A program made the translations under genes and the position numbers. Below, piece by piece: positions 1 to 7,712 of a DNA stretch of 38,588 nt. The notes under the pieces were generated by a model that made no database searches, was not told the origin of the DNA, and saw only the letters and a program-made list of their open reading frames with translations. How positions within the stretch are numbered: the first letter of the stretch is position 1; each line of letters begins with the position of its first letter. The DNA is from Segetibacter sp. (GTDB lineage Bacteria; Bacteroidota; Bacteroidia; Chitinophagales; Chitinophagaceae), in assembly GCA_025963675.1 (NCBI GenBank), contig JAOQAJ010000234.1, positions 1 through 38,588 on the forward strand, read 5' to 3'.

Positions 1-2446
1 CTTTATCAATTCCTTCAAATCTTCTCAAATACCATACATTTAACGGTTGGCCACTTATCAGGCGCTGTCCTCTTACGTCCGAAAATCCCTGTCCCCTTAA
101 CTCACCCGTTTCGTAAAATCCTTTTAACCCCTCCACGTTATTTTGAAGGAAGGATACATTACCCCCGACGTTCCAGTTGATGTCTTTACCCTGAACTACT
201 GCACCTGTCAACATTATTTCAACTCCTTTGTTTAAAACGTATCCGGGAAGATTAATCCAGATCTTGCCAGGAGGCGCTGGTTGAATAATATTCTGTTCGA
301 ACAGAACGTCTGTCGTTTTTTTATTAAAATAGTCAACAGAGCCGAATATTCTGTTTTTTAGAACGCTGAAATCGATCCCGAGATTGGTTGTAGTTGAAGT
401 TTCCCATTTCAAATCGGGGTTGCCATAGTTTACCTGCCGCGCAGCTCCACCTATTACATTGCTATTTTGCTCCAATATAATTCTATCTAAAGAAGCACCA
501 GAAGAAAACTCCTGGTTTCCGGTTTTACCCCAGCTTGCCCGTACTTTTAAATTGTTGATAAAAGAGTTCCCCTTTAAGAACTCTTCGCTTGATGCATTCC
601 ACGCTACACCTATTGACGGAAAATATCCGTATTTATTGTTCTCCCCAAAGCGTGTAGATCCGTCTGATCTAAATGTACCCGTAATCAAATACCTGTCCTT
701 AAAATTTATAATCGCTCTGGCGAAGAAAGATTGCAACTCAGTGGTGGGTGAAGCAAACGAGCCGATGCCACGACTGGTTTGTGTAGTGACCCCAATGTAA
801 TTATAATAGTTTAATCCAACGTTGGTAAAATCCTGTCCATTCATCGAATTACCTCTGGTTTCATAAGTCAAATACTCGTGGCCCGCCACCGCATTCAGAT
901 TAAGATTACTGGTAATCTGCTTATTGTAATTTAATGTATTAGTTACTTGCTGGTTCGTTTGCTCCTGGTTGCCAATGAAAGCAGCACCTCTGTTTACGAT
1001 ACCTTGCGCATTAAGCAATCTGTTAACCTGTCCTCGTCTTGTACCAACCTGCCTATTTACACTGTAAAGAAATTTGTATTCCAGATCTTTTGTTATTTTA
1101 TAAGACGGAGATATGCTCGCAATAACCGAATTTACCTTAGCATTATCATCGAAATAGCGCAACTGTGCAAGGGGATTAATGGTGGTGGCACCAAGTGCAG
1201 GATCAATCCATGCAGAGTCTGTACCTGGCTTTATTAAAGGATGAGTAGGGTTCCATTGTAAGGCTTGAGAGATTAAGTTACCTTCGAAGCCCACAAACTG
1301 TGAAATAGGAGCAATTTGCTCGTTGGTTTGGGTTACCAACACATTTATATCAAGCCCCAGCTTTTTACTTTCTAAAAATTTGAAGTTACTTGTGAGGTTC
1401 GCGGTGAACTTCTTCAAGTTAGAGGTTTTGATAATTCCTTGCTGATCAAGGTAGCCGGCCGAGATCCGGTAACGTCCGTTTTCTGTACCTCCTCCAACTG
1501 CGACACTATAGTTTTGAGTGATAGCCGAACGGGTAATGGCTTTAAAGGCATCTTCACTTTTTCCGAAATCGCCTCCTGTTTGACCATAATCTTTTAAAGT
1601 CTGCCTGTATTCGTCTGCGCTTAATACCTCGAGTTTCTTAAGCAAATTGCTGACACTAGTAGAAGCATTTACATCTACCTGCGGAGTTCCTGATTTGCCG
1701 CGTTTAGTACTTATGATTACTACCCCGTTTGCGCCCCTTGAACCATATATAGCAGTAGCAGACGCATCTTTCAAAATCTCGATACTGGCAATGTCACTAG
1801 GATTGATAAAATTTAATGGGTTACCTGCATCGCTTCCGAAAGCACCTGCTCCACTTCCACCGGGACGGGCAGAACCGCCGGATAAAGGAACACCATCAAC
1901 AACAAACAACGGTTGGTTGCCTGACCTTATAGAAGAAGCACCTCGAATTCTTACTGTAGTTGAGCCCCCGGGCTGACCTGTATTATTAATAACCAAAACA
2001 CCTGCAGCTTTACCCTGGATTAACTGGTCAGGGGATGTAAAAACTCCTTTATTAAAGTCCTTTTCTCTAACAGAAGCAACAGAGCCGGTAAGATCTTTTC
2101 TTCTTGCAGTACCATAACCGACAACAACCACATCACTCAGATTTTCTGTTGACGCTGTCATCGCAATTGATGCCGTTGATCCACTTATGCTGAAAGTTTG
2201 GTCCTGGTAGCCAATATAAGTGACTCTTAGTTGGTTTGAACCTGAAGGAACGGCGATGGAAAAGGTACCATCCGCTTTAGTTTTTGTACTGACTGATTTT
2301 CCGACGACTGATACTGTGGCGTCAGCAAGAGGAGAATTATCTTTGCCGTCTGTAACCTGCCCTGTAACTGTTCTGGATTGCCCAAAAGAGATTACCGACA
2401 CACATACCAGCATAATAAAGCATAGTAAGAGTTTAAATTCTTTCAT
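1..2446 (-). CDS. SusC/RagA-family TonB-linked outer membrane receptor, 3' end outside window
   Basis: Outer-membrane beta-barrel transporter of the SusC type, which with a SusD lipoprotein imports oligosaccharides or other large nutrients using TonB energy. Reading the complement from the ATG at 2446 gives an open frame of about 815 codons to the window edge. It starts with a signal peptide (MKEFKLLLCFIMLVCV...SFGQ) followed by a carboxypeptidase-like regulatory domain (VTGQVTDGKDNSPLADATV, IGYQDQ). Then comes the plug: a VVVGYGTARRKDLTGSV TonB-box region, RIRGASSIRSGNQPLFVVDGV and SIEILKDASATAIYGSRGANGV, all SusC hallmarks. Barrel strands follow (for example FRSDGSTRFGENNKYGYFPS). SusC proteins are usually about 1000 aa, so roughly the last 200 residues are missing. 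Any SusD partner would lie beyond position 1. Substrate cannot be told. Confidence 0.95.
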   Translation of the reverse strand, partial: MKEFKLLLCFIMLVCVSVISFGQSRTVTGQVTDGKDNSPLADATVSVVGKSVSTKTKADGTFSIAVPSGSNQLRVTYIGYQDQTFSISGSTASIAMTASTENLSDVVVVGYGTARRKDLTGSVASVREKDFNKGVFTSPDQLIQGKAAGVLVINNTGQPGGSTTVRIRGASSIRSGNQPLFVVDGVPLSGGSARPGGSGAGAFGSDAGNPLNFINPSDIASIEILKDASATAIYGSRGANGVVIISTKRGKSGTPQVDVNASTSVSNLLKKLEVLSADEYRQTLKDYGQTGGDFGKSEDAFKAITRSAITQNYSVAVGGGTENGRYRISAGYLDQQGIIKTSNLKKFTANLTSNFKFLESKKLGLDINVLVTQTNEQIAPISQFVGFEGNLISQALQWNPTHPLIKPGTDSAWIDPALGATTINPLAQLRYFDDNAKVNSVIASISPSYKITKDLEYKFLYSVNRQVGTRRGQVNRLLNAQGIVNRGAAFIGNQEQTNQQVTNTLNYNKQITSNLNLNAVAGHEYLTYETRGNSMNGQDFTNVGLNYYNYIGVTTQTSRGIGSFASPTTELQSFFARAIINFKDRYLITGTFRSDGSTRFGENNKYGYFPSIGVAWNASSEEFLKGNSFINNLKVRASWGKTGNQEFSSGASLDRIILEQNSNVIGGAARQVNYGNPDLKWETSTTTNLGIDFSVLKNRIFGSVDYFNKKTTDVLFEQNIIQPAPPGKIWINLPGYVLNKGVEIMLTGAVVQGKDINWNVGGNVSFLQNNVEGLKGFYETGELRGQGFSDVRGQRLISGQPLNVWYLRRFEGIDK

Positions 2447-2469
2447 ATAGCAGTTGAGTTTATTGTGTT

Positions 2470-2487
2470 AAAAGTACATATACTTTT
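2470..2487. promoter_or_regulatory. Inverted repeat upstream of the SusC-like gene
   Basis: AAAAGTA-CATA-TACTTTT is a perfect 7-bp inverted repeat whose edge is 24 bp upstream of the receptor start. It could be an operator or an AT-rich leader hairpin. On the minus strand it contains TACTTTTA, one mismatch from the TAnnTTTG box, but no -33 TTG at suitable spacing. Function is inferred from position only. Confidence 0.35.
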
Positions 2488-2737
2488 TTAATTATTGTTA
2501 GTATTTTTTAACTATTTTCTGTTATCCACGAATCGTGACAGACCTGTGGAAACTTTTGTTATTATATGATGGTAGCTTATTAAATAATCTTAAAAAAAAC
2601 TTAATAGAAGCTTGATGCTTAAAAGATTAGTTCTTCGAAATCTGCTATTTACCAGCAAAAGAAAATTTGTAACATTTGGCCTTTCGGTTGTTTTGATGCA
2701 TCTCCTATATTAAATGTTCTTGTCAAATTAATATTAC

Positions 2738-2860
2738 ATGGGTAGCACAATGGTTAGAGGTAAACAGCACATGTTTTACCACGCAGAACAACAAAAAACC
2801 AAAATACTATACGATAAGATTACGAGGAAATATGTCTTGGGGTTTGTTCTGGCTCAATAA
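2738..2860 (+). CDS. Possible 40-aa small protein
   Basis: An ATG at 2738 opens a 40-codon frame ending in TAA at 2858-2860. The product begins MGSTMVRGKQHMFYHAEQQ and is basic, with no signal peptide or membrane segment. No clear ribosome-binding site precedes it and I recognise no family. The frame may be chance; it is listed because it occupies the middle of an otherwise empty divergent region. Confidence 0.15.
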   Translation: MGSTMVRGKQHMFYHAEQQKTKILYDKITRKYVLGFVLAQ

Positions 2861-2934
2861 TTCTTATGCCACAACTATCGTTGCCGATTGTAAAAGTTGA
2901 AACTTCGAAAATAATAATTGTTATTTTTACAGTC

Positions 2935-2942
2935 TATTTTTG
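2935..2942 (+). promoter_or_regulatory. Candidate -7 promoter box for the TMEM220-ebo operon
   Basis: TATTTTTG fits the Bacteroidota -7 consensus TAnnTTTG and lies 40 bp before the TMEM220-like start, giving a plausible short leader. The nearest TTG upstream (2918-2920) leaves only 14 bp, shorter than the usual spacing of about 19-21, so the -33 element is weak or absent. Confidence 0.4.
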
Positions 2943-2982
2943 CACCAGGAATTATCCGAACACGATTGCTAAATAAATTCTT

Positions 2983-3363
2983 ATGTTCTTAAGTATTTTG
3001 AACGGCTTTTTTTGTGTGGCATTTGTATTATTTGCTTATGTAAATATGAACGATAGCGACTCCTGGCTTTGGGTGCCTATTTATATGGTTGCCGCTATTT
3101 GTTGCGGCCTTGCAGCTTTTCATCTGTATTATCCCATCGTCTATCTTATTGCAATTGCCTTTTACATGATCTATGCAATTAAACTTTTTTTCGCGAAAGA
3201 TGGGGTGCGGGACTGGATCATGAAATATAACAAGCCAAGTATTGTGGAAAGTATGCAGGCAACCAAACCCTATATTGAAAAGACAAGAGAATTTTTTGGG
3301 CTTATTATTATTAGCGCTGCTTTAGCTATCGACTATTTTGCCGTAAATAATCTTTATTCATGA
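2983..3363 (+). CDS. TMEM220-family small membrane protein, first gene of the ebo operon
   Basis: A 126-aa protein with about four hydrophobic segments (roughly residues 2-20, 29-46, 49-68 and 103-120). Two family motifs are visible: NMNDSDSWLWVPIYMVAA near the start and ATKPYIEKTREFFGLIII near the end, matching the eukaryotic and bacterial TMEM220 family. The biochemical role of that family is unknown to me. The TGA stop (3361-3363) is one base from the eboA ATG at 3365, so the two are almost certainly co-transcribed and probably translationally coupled. A paralogue with the same two motifs sits just past the other end of the cluster (10326-10712). The context suggests an inner-membrane role in the Ebo pathway, which is inference. 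Confidence 0.85.
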   Translation: MFLSILNGFFCVAFVLFAYVNMNDSDSWLWVPIYMVAAICCGLAAFHLYYPIVYLIAIAFYMIYAIKLFFAKDGVRDWIMKYNKPSIVESMQATKPYIEKTREFFGLIIISAALAIDYFAVNNLYS

Positions 3364-3364
3364 T

Positions 3365-4234
3365 ATGCAGCAAAGCAACCGAAATGTATTAGAAGGGATA
3401 ATCACTGATATCTTACAACATAATGTATTAGCGGAGATCAATGACTGGCTGCAGGAAAAGGCTACATTAATTCGTGAGGAAAAAAACGCTTCACACCTAA
3501 ACCTCACTTTTGCTGCAGTTCCAAGAAAAACCGGAAGGCAACAGGTTAAAGTAGTCACCGAAGAGCAGGAAAGACTAAAAGAAATTCATCCTCAATTTTC
3601 TCTTAATGATTGGACAATTGACCGTCTTTGTAGAGTTTGGATCTTACTGCAAGTAGATTCGTCGGATAAAGAAACTTATTTCAGGAAAGTAGAAAACCTG
3701 TTCAAGGCAGCGGAGATGAATGAATTGGTTGCGCTGTACTCTGCACTTATCGGTTTAGATTATATTGAAGACTGGCAAAACCAGTGTGCTGAAGGTATCC
3801 GTAGCAATATTGGTCTTGTTTTGGAAGCAATCATGTACAATAATCCATATCCTTACAAATATCTAAGTGAGCTGGCCTGGAACCAGTTGGTGATGAAAGC
3901 TTTTTTTACTGATAAAGATGTTCGCCGAATTATTGGATTAGACGAAAGAGCAAATAAAGAATTAGCGGCCATATTAATTGATTATGCTAATGAGCGTTGG
4001 GCGGCTCATCGCGTTGTAAATCCTCAGTTGTGGCGTTTGGTTACTAAATTTATTAATGCTGAAAACTTCGCCCACATAGAAAAAGCTTTTAATAGTGCTG
4101 ATCTTTCTGAAAAGAAAGCTGCTGCTCTTGCTTGTTTCTATAGTAACTATCAACCAGCAAAAAATTTGCTTGACAACGAGCCGGAATTAAAATCTGCTAT
4201 TAAAGAAAATAAACTGAACTGGAACACTTTGTAG
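3365..4234 (+). CDS. eboA: EboA-like protein
   Basis: A 289-aa soluble, helix-rich protein without signal peptide or recognisable catalytic motif. It is identified mainly by being the first gene of a collinear set that matches eboA-B-C-D-E-F, plus its general EboA-like character (HEAT-like helices, for example LNDWTIDRLCRVWILLQV and a C-terminal segment rich in Ala/Glu/Lys). EboA is a family named from the ebo operon shared by cyanobacteria, Bacteroidota, Pseudomonas and some algal plastids; its molecular function is unknown. It starts 1 bp after the upstream TMEM220-like stop and ends 32 bp before eboB. The start MQQSNRNVLEG is the first in-frame ATG after that stop. Confidence 0.85.
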   Translation: MQQSNRNVLEGIITDILQHNVLAEINDWLQEKATLIREEKNASHLNLTFAAVPRKTGRQQVKVVTEEQERLKEIHPQFSLNDWTIDRLCRVWILLQVDSSDKETYFRKVENLFKAAEMNELVALYSALIGLDYIEDWQNQCAEGIRSNIGLVLEAIMYNNPYPYKYLSELAWNQLVMKAFFTDKDVRRIIGLDERANKELAAILIDYANERWAAHRVVNPQLWRLVTKFINAENFAHIEKAFNSADLSEKKAAALACFYSNYQPAKNLLDNEPELKSAIKENKLNWNTL

Positions 4235-4266
4235 TTCCCATTATTAACTATTGATCATTTAGCCAT

Positions 4267-5253
4267 ATGTGTTGCAGCTCTTTTGACGGTGAAAAAACAA
4301 ATCCAACAGAAAGCCAGGCTACTGTTGATTTGCAAGGGATAAAAGGAATGCGGTTTTTTGATCCGCACGTTCACATGACTTCGCGTACAACCGATGATTA
4401 CCAGGCGATGTATGACGCTGGAGTCGTTGCACTCATCGAACCGGCATTCTGGCTGGGCCAGGCAAGAACAGGCATTGATAGTTTTCGCGATTACTATAGC
4501 AGCCTTATCGGTTGGGAAAGGTTCCGCTCCTCACAATTTGGCATAAAGCATTATTGTACTATCGGTTTAAATTCACGTGAAGCAAACAACGAGCGGCTTG
4601 CCGAACAGGTAATGGAAATACTGCCATTATTTATTTTAAAGGAAGGTGTTGTCGGCGTAGGTGAAATTGGTTTCGATGACCAGACTCCAGCCGAAGAAAA
4701 ATATTACCGGGCACAATTGGAACTGGCAAAAGAAGCTGGACTTCCCGTTCAAATTCATACACCACACCGCGACAAAAAAAGGGGCACGCGTCGCAGTATG
4801 GATATTGCGCTTGAACATGGTTTGAGCCCCGACATGGTAGTGGTTGACCACAATAATGAAGAAACCGTAAAAGAAGTTTTGGATCGAGGTTTTTGGGCAG
4901 CTTTTACCATTTACCCTTTTACCAAAATGGGCAATGAACGCATGGTCGATATTGTAAAGCAATACGGTACTGATCGCATCATGGTTAACTCCGCCGCCGA
5001 TTGGGGTATAAGCGATCCGCTTGCTGTGCCAAAGACTGCTGCTTTAATGAAGCTTCGCGGCATTAATACCGAAGATATCCATATGGTCACGTATCAAAAT
5101 GCCATCACCGCTTTTGGCAAAAGCGGCCAAATAAATGAAGAAGATTTCGTAACCATCAAAAACATAGATCAATCTGTGAAGTTCGAAGGCAATACGGTGC
5201 TGCGCGGTGGTCAGCAGCCTCGAATTGATAAGGCTTCTATTATCATCAGCTAA
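4267..5253 (+). CDS. eboB: EboB, TatD-like metal-dependent hydrolase
   Basis: A TIM-barrel amidohydrolase of the TatD type. Metal-binding residues are visible in order: H34 and H36 (FFDPHVHM), E133 (GEIGFD), H164 and H167 (QIHTPHRDK), H195 (VVDHNN) and D245 (NSAADWG), so the active site looks complete. Substrate is unknown; in the ebo pathway it may hydrolyse a precursor. Start choice is uncertain. The ATG at 4267 adds about 27 residues (MCCSSFDGEKTNPTES...) before the conserved domain. An ATG at 4348, giving MRFFDPHVHM, has a purine-rich CAAGGGAT about 9 bp upstream and would place the domain right at the N-terminus as in most TatD proteins. Followed by a hairpin and a dispersed repeat before eboC. 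Confidence 0.9.
   Translation: MCCSSFDGEKTNPTESQATVDLQGIKGMRFFDPHVHMTSRTTDDYQAMYDAGVVALIEPAFWLGQARTGIDSFRDYYSSLIGWERFRSSQFGIKHYCTIGLNSREANNERLAEQVMEILPLFILKEGVVGVGEIGFDDQTPAEEKYYRAQLELAKEAGLPVQIHTPHRDKKRGTRRSMDIALEHGLSPDMVVVDHNNEETVKEVLDRGFWAAFTIYPFTKMGNERMVDIVKQYGTDRIMVNSAADWGISDPLAVPKTAALMKLRGINTEDIHMVTYQNAITAFGKSGQINEEDFVTIKNIDQSVKFEGNTVLRGGQQPRIDKASIIIS
4348..4350 (+). promoter_or_regulatory. Alternative eboB start codon
   Basis: ATG 4348-4350 is preceded by CAAGGGAT at 4333-4340, one of the few Shine-Dalgarno-like stretches in the window, and begins the product directly at MRFFDPHVH. It may be the true start, with the 4267 ATG being upstream noise. Confidence 0.45.
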
Positions 5254-5254
5254 A

Positions 5255-5290
5255 CTGGTATTTAGAATGCCTTTTTAAATACCAGCTTTG
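5255..5290 (+). terminator. Terminator-like hairpin between eboB and eboC
   Basis: CTGGTATTTA (5255-5264) and TAAATACCAG (5276-5285) form a perfect 10-bp stem with an 11-nt loop, followed by CTTTGGTTTTTC. It begins 2 bp after the eboB stop. It resembles an intrinsic terminator but the T-tract is interrupted, so it may act as a partial terminator, an attenuator or an mRNA 3'-end stabiliser within the operon. Confidence 0.55.
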
Positions 5291-5304
5291 GTTTTTCATT
5301 GAAT

Positions 5305-5360
5305 CATCGTTGCGTCGCAATCACTTTATCTGCATCGCTTCGATTAGCTTTAGCCTTTAT
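5305..5360 (-). repeat. Dispersed intergenic repeat, copy A
   Basis: Core CATCGTTGCGTCGCA at 5305-5319, then ATCACTTTATCTGC and a distal GCCTTTAT at 5353-5360. The same core and distal GCCTTT block recur at five further intergenic sites in this window. Strand is an arbitrary convention: '-' means the core reads CATCGTTG on the plus strand. Confidence 0.7.
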
Positions 5361-5401
5361 TTGCAAGTAGCTTTCTTTATTTAAAACCGCCGAAAACAAT
5401 A

Positions 5402-6292
5402 GTGAAAAAAACAACCGGGTATCTTAGGCTGATGAGGCCAGCAAACATTGTTACTTCCGTTGCAGATATTTTGGCCGGTGTCGCTATTTCCGGGTATCTC
5501 ATTTTTAACTTAAATGCAATCCCAAACCTTTTTCCTGTTTTGCTTCTTTGCCTGTCAACCATAGGTCTATATGGCGGTGGTGTAGTTTTTAATGACGTTT
5601 TTGATGCTGACCTTGATATGGTTGAACGTCCCGAACGTCCCATTCCCAGCGGCCTTATTACTAAAACTGAAGCTACCAGGCTAGCGTCTCTCCTTATAGC
5701 ATTTGGAATTATTTGTGCATTTTTAGTCAATATAACTTCAGGCATCCTTGCTTTCTTCGTTGCCGCTGCAGCAATTGTTTACGACAGATTTGGAAAACAT
5801 CATTCATTTTTAGGTCCGTTAAATATGGGGTTATGTCGCGGCCTAAACCTGTTATTAGGAATAAGCATTTTGCCATTCGAAGTGCAGTATTGCTGGTTTC
5901 TTGCCGTTGTTCCCATAATATATATTGCTTCCATCACCATGATCAGCAGAGGTGAAGTGCATGGTGGAAGTAAAGCGACTTTGTATACTGCGTCGTTTCT
6001 GTATGCTATCGTAATCGTATCTATTCTTTACTTTTCTTTTGTAAAAGGCAACCAGTTATTCGCACTTATTTTCCTGGTACCTTTTGCCTGGATGATCTTC
6101 ACTCCTTTACTGGCAGCGATAAAAGAACCCGTCGGAAAAAATATTGGCAAAGCAGTGAAATCAGGGGTTTTAGCATTGATACTTATGAATGCAGCTTGGG
6201 CTGCGGCTTTTGGTGCTTGGTACATTGCCTTACTAATTGTTATTTTATTACCTATATCTTTAAAATTGGGACGACTTTTTGCAGTTACCTGA
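5402..6292 (+). CDS. eboC: EboC, UbiA-like prenyltransferase
   Basis: An integral-membrane protein of 296 aa with about eight or nine hydrophobic helices, of the UbiA prenyltransferase superfamily, which transfers a prenyl chain to an acceptor. The first Asp-rich motif is intact as NDVFDADLD (N64, D65, D68, D72), the diphosphate/Mg site. The usual second Asp-rich motif is not visible; the matching loop reads SRGEVHGG (about 182-189) with only one acidic residue. The start is GTG at 5402, since the next in-frame ATG (residue 11) would remove the conserved LRLMRPANI entry to helix 1. It is separated from eboB by 148 bp holding a hairpin and a repeat. Acceptor and prenyl donor are unknown. Confidence 0.92.
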   Translation: MKKTTGYLRLMRPANIVTSVADILAGVAISGYLIFNLNAIPNLFPVLLLCLSTIGLYGGGVVFNDVFDADLDMVERPERPIPSGLITKTEATRLASLLIAFGIICAFLVNITSGILAFFVAAAAIVYDRFGKHHSFLGPLNMGLCRGLNLLLGISILPFEVQYCWFLAVVPIIYIASITMISRGEVHGGSKATLYTASFLYAIVIVSILYFSFVKGNQLFALIFLVPFAWMIFTPLLAAIKEPVGKNIGKAVKSGVLALILMNAAWAAAFGAWYIALLIVILLPISLKLGRLFAVT

Positions 6293-6300
6293 TATATTTG
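6293..6300 (+). promoter_or_regulatory. Candidate internal -7 box before eboD
   Basis: TATATTTG matches TAnnTTTG and starts right after the eboC stop. No TTG is found at the expected 19-21 bp spacing (nearest leave 11 or 24 bp). If active it would transcribe eboD-E-F with a leader of about 85 nt that carries two hairpins. Confidence 0.3.
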
Positions 6301-6301
6301 C

Positions 6302-6318
6302 GCATTGAAAATCAATGC
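6302..6318. repeat. Small inverted repeat in eboC-eboD spacer
   Basis: GCATTGA-AAA-TCAATGC is a perfect 7-bp stem with a 3-nt loop. There is no T-tract, so it is not a terminator; it could be a leader hairpin or a protein-binding site. Confidence 0.4.
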
Positions 6319-6359
6319 TAACATCCTTTAGCAGAAAGAATTCGCTGAACATTAGAAAA

Positions 6360-6373
6360 GCCGGCAAACCGGC
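6360..6373. repeat. GC-rich hairpin just upstream of eboD
   Basis: GCCGG-CAAA-CCGGC makes a 5-bp all-GC stem with a tetraloop, ending 17 bp before the eboD ATG. It is the most GC-rich point of the spacer and close enough to affect translation initiation or RNA processing. Confidence 0.4.
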
Positions 6374-6390
6374 AGAGCATAATTTTTATC

Positions 6391-7557
6391 ATGTCTGATT
6401 ATTTGCAACAATCTTTTACAGTAAGCTTTGAATACCGGGTGCATTTTACCAGTGGCCTTTTCGATATAACCAATCCAGTATTAAATGATTTTTTTGTTCA
6501 TCGATTGGAAGAAGGTCTCGACCAAAAAATATTGTTTGTAATAGATGAAGGAGTTACCAAAACTCATCCGGATCTTGCAGATAAGATTAATGCTTACTTT
6601 GATCACTACACTACTGTTAAGCTTGCAGACCAGATCATCGTGCTGGCGGGCGGCGAACAAGCAAAAAACAATCCCTTTTTCGTTGAATATTTAATCAATG
6701 CAGTAAACGAGTACGGTATAGATCGCCATTCTTACTTAGCAGGAATCGGCGGCGGCTCAATGCTCGATCTTGCAGGATTCGCCGCTGCCGTTTCTCACCG
6801 TGGGGTAAAACACATTCGCATCCCTACAACTGTGTTATCTCAAAACGATTCTGGTATTGGCGTCAAGAATGGGGTTAATTTTAAAAACAAGAAAAACTTT
6901 ATTGGAACATTTTCCCCACCGGTCGCTGTTTTCAACGATGATCAGTTTTTAACAACACTCACTGATCGCGACTGGCGCTCCGGCATGTCTGAAGCCATCA
7001 AAGTTGCTTTGATAAAAGATGCTGCATTTTTCAATTGGCTTGAAGACAACTCGATCAGGCTGGCACAAAGAGATCTTTCTGCCATGAACTTTCTTATTAA
7101 GCGCTGCGCAGAACTTCATCTCGAACACATTCGTAGCGGTGATCCATTTGAGACCGGGTCTGCCCGACCATTAGACTTTGGTCATTGGAGCGCACATAAA
7201 CTTGAACAGCTTACAAACTTCGAAGTTTTACATGGTGAGGCTGTAGCAATGGGAATAGCATTAGATAGTGTTTATTCTGGCTTAAAGGGCGATTTGTCTG
7301 AAAGTGATGTAACAAGAATTCTAAACGTGCTACGAAATCTGGGTTTTGAATTGATGCATCCCTTAATGGATGTGCAGGAAGAAAATAGCCCTGTATTACA
7401 AGGTCTCAATGAGTTCAGGGAACACCTGGGGGGTCAGCTGACAATTACTTTACTTGCGGCAATTGGACAAGGATATGAAGTGCATGAAATGGACTGGCAT
7501 TTGCTAAAGTCAGCAGTAGAAAAATTAAAAAGCTTTGAATTGGAAACAGTGAAATAA
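6391..7557 (+). CDS. eboD: EboD, sugar-phosphate cyclase (3-dehydroquinate synthase-like)
   Basis: A 388-aa member of the DHQS/sedulose-type sugar-phosphate cyclase superfamily: NAD-dependent, metal-dependent cyclisation of a phosphorylated ketose. The NAD motif GIGGGSMLDLAG (about 118-129) is present, as are the three expected metal ligands E201 (MSEAIKVALIKD), H265 (LDFGHWSAHK) and H281 (VLHGEAVAMG). The metal loop reads LDFGH where true dehydroquinate synthases normally have LNFGH; from memory an Asp here is seen in C7-cyclitol synthases that use sedoheptulose 7-phosphate. The flanking cluster also argues against a shikimate role. The exact substrate cannot be read from sequence. Start ATG 6391 gives the normal family length. 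Confidence 0.92.
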   Translation: MSDYLQQSFTVSFEYRVHFTSGLFDITNPVLNDFFVHRLEEGLDQKILFVIDEGVTKTHPDLADKINAYFDHYTTVKLADQIIVLAGGEQAKNNPFFVEYLINAVNEYGIDRHSYLAGIGGGSMLDLAGFAAAVSHRGVKHIRIPTTVLSQNDSGIGVKNGVNFKNKKNFIGTFSPPVAVFNDDQFLTTLTDRDWRSGMSEAIKVALIKDAAFFNWLEDNSIRLAQRDLSAMNFLIKRCAELHLEHIRSGDPFETGSARPLDFGHWSAHKLEQLTNFEVLHGEAVAMGIALDSVYSGLKGDLSESDVTRILNVLRNLGFELMHPLMDVQEENSPVLQGLNEFREHLGGQLTITLLAAIGQGYEVHEMDWHLLKSAVEKLKSFELETVK

Positions 7558-7712
7558 GTGACAGCTATAGGTAAATTAGCTGCTAAAGTTTTCACTGCAA
7601 CTGACATCAATTGTCGCAACCAATTATACCACTAATTCTTTAGGTGTTATTTTTAAGGTTTTAAGACATATTTCCTGATTATAGAAATAACAGGTAAAAT
7701 TGCTTATCAGAT
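7558..7712. other. 155-bp eboD-eboE spacer
   Basis: The longest gap in the ebo cluster. It has only weak inverted repeats (for example CCTGATTA paired with TAACAGG near 7675-7693) and no TAnnTTTG box with a -33 partner. A leader, a weak promoter or simple drift are all possible. Confidence 0.3.

Larger units (their letters stand above)
2447..2982. other. 536-bp divergent intergenic region between SusC-like gene and TMEM220-ebo operon
   Basis: This gap separates two divergently transcribed units, so it should hold both promoters. I see the inverted repeat near the receptor start, a TATTTTTG -7 box near 2935, and one short open frame (2738-2860). Around 2740-2760 the bases resemble a tRNA D-arm, but no tRNA can be folded. 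The rest is AT-rich with no recognisable structure. Confidence 0.6.

Noticed and set aside
2738-2780. tRNA-like D-arm sequence (GGTAGCACAATGGTTAGAGG)
   Set aside because: The D stem does not pair, no anticodon and T arms can be folded after it and there is no CCA-compatible acceptor stem.
6360-6373. Intrinsic terminator before eboD
   Set aside because: The GC hairpin is followed by AGAGCATAATTTTTATC: the short T-run starts 9 bases away, too far for an intrinsic terminator.
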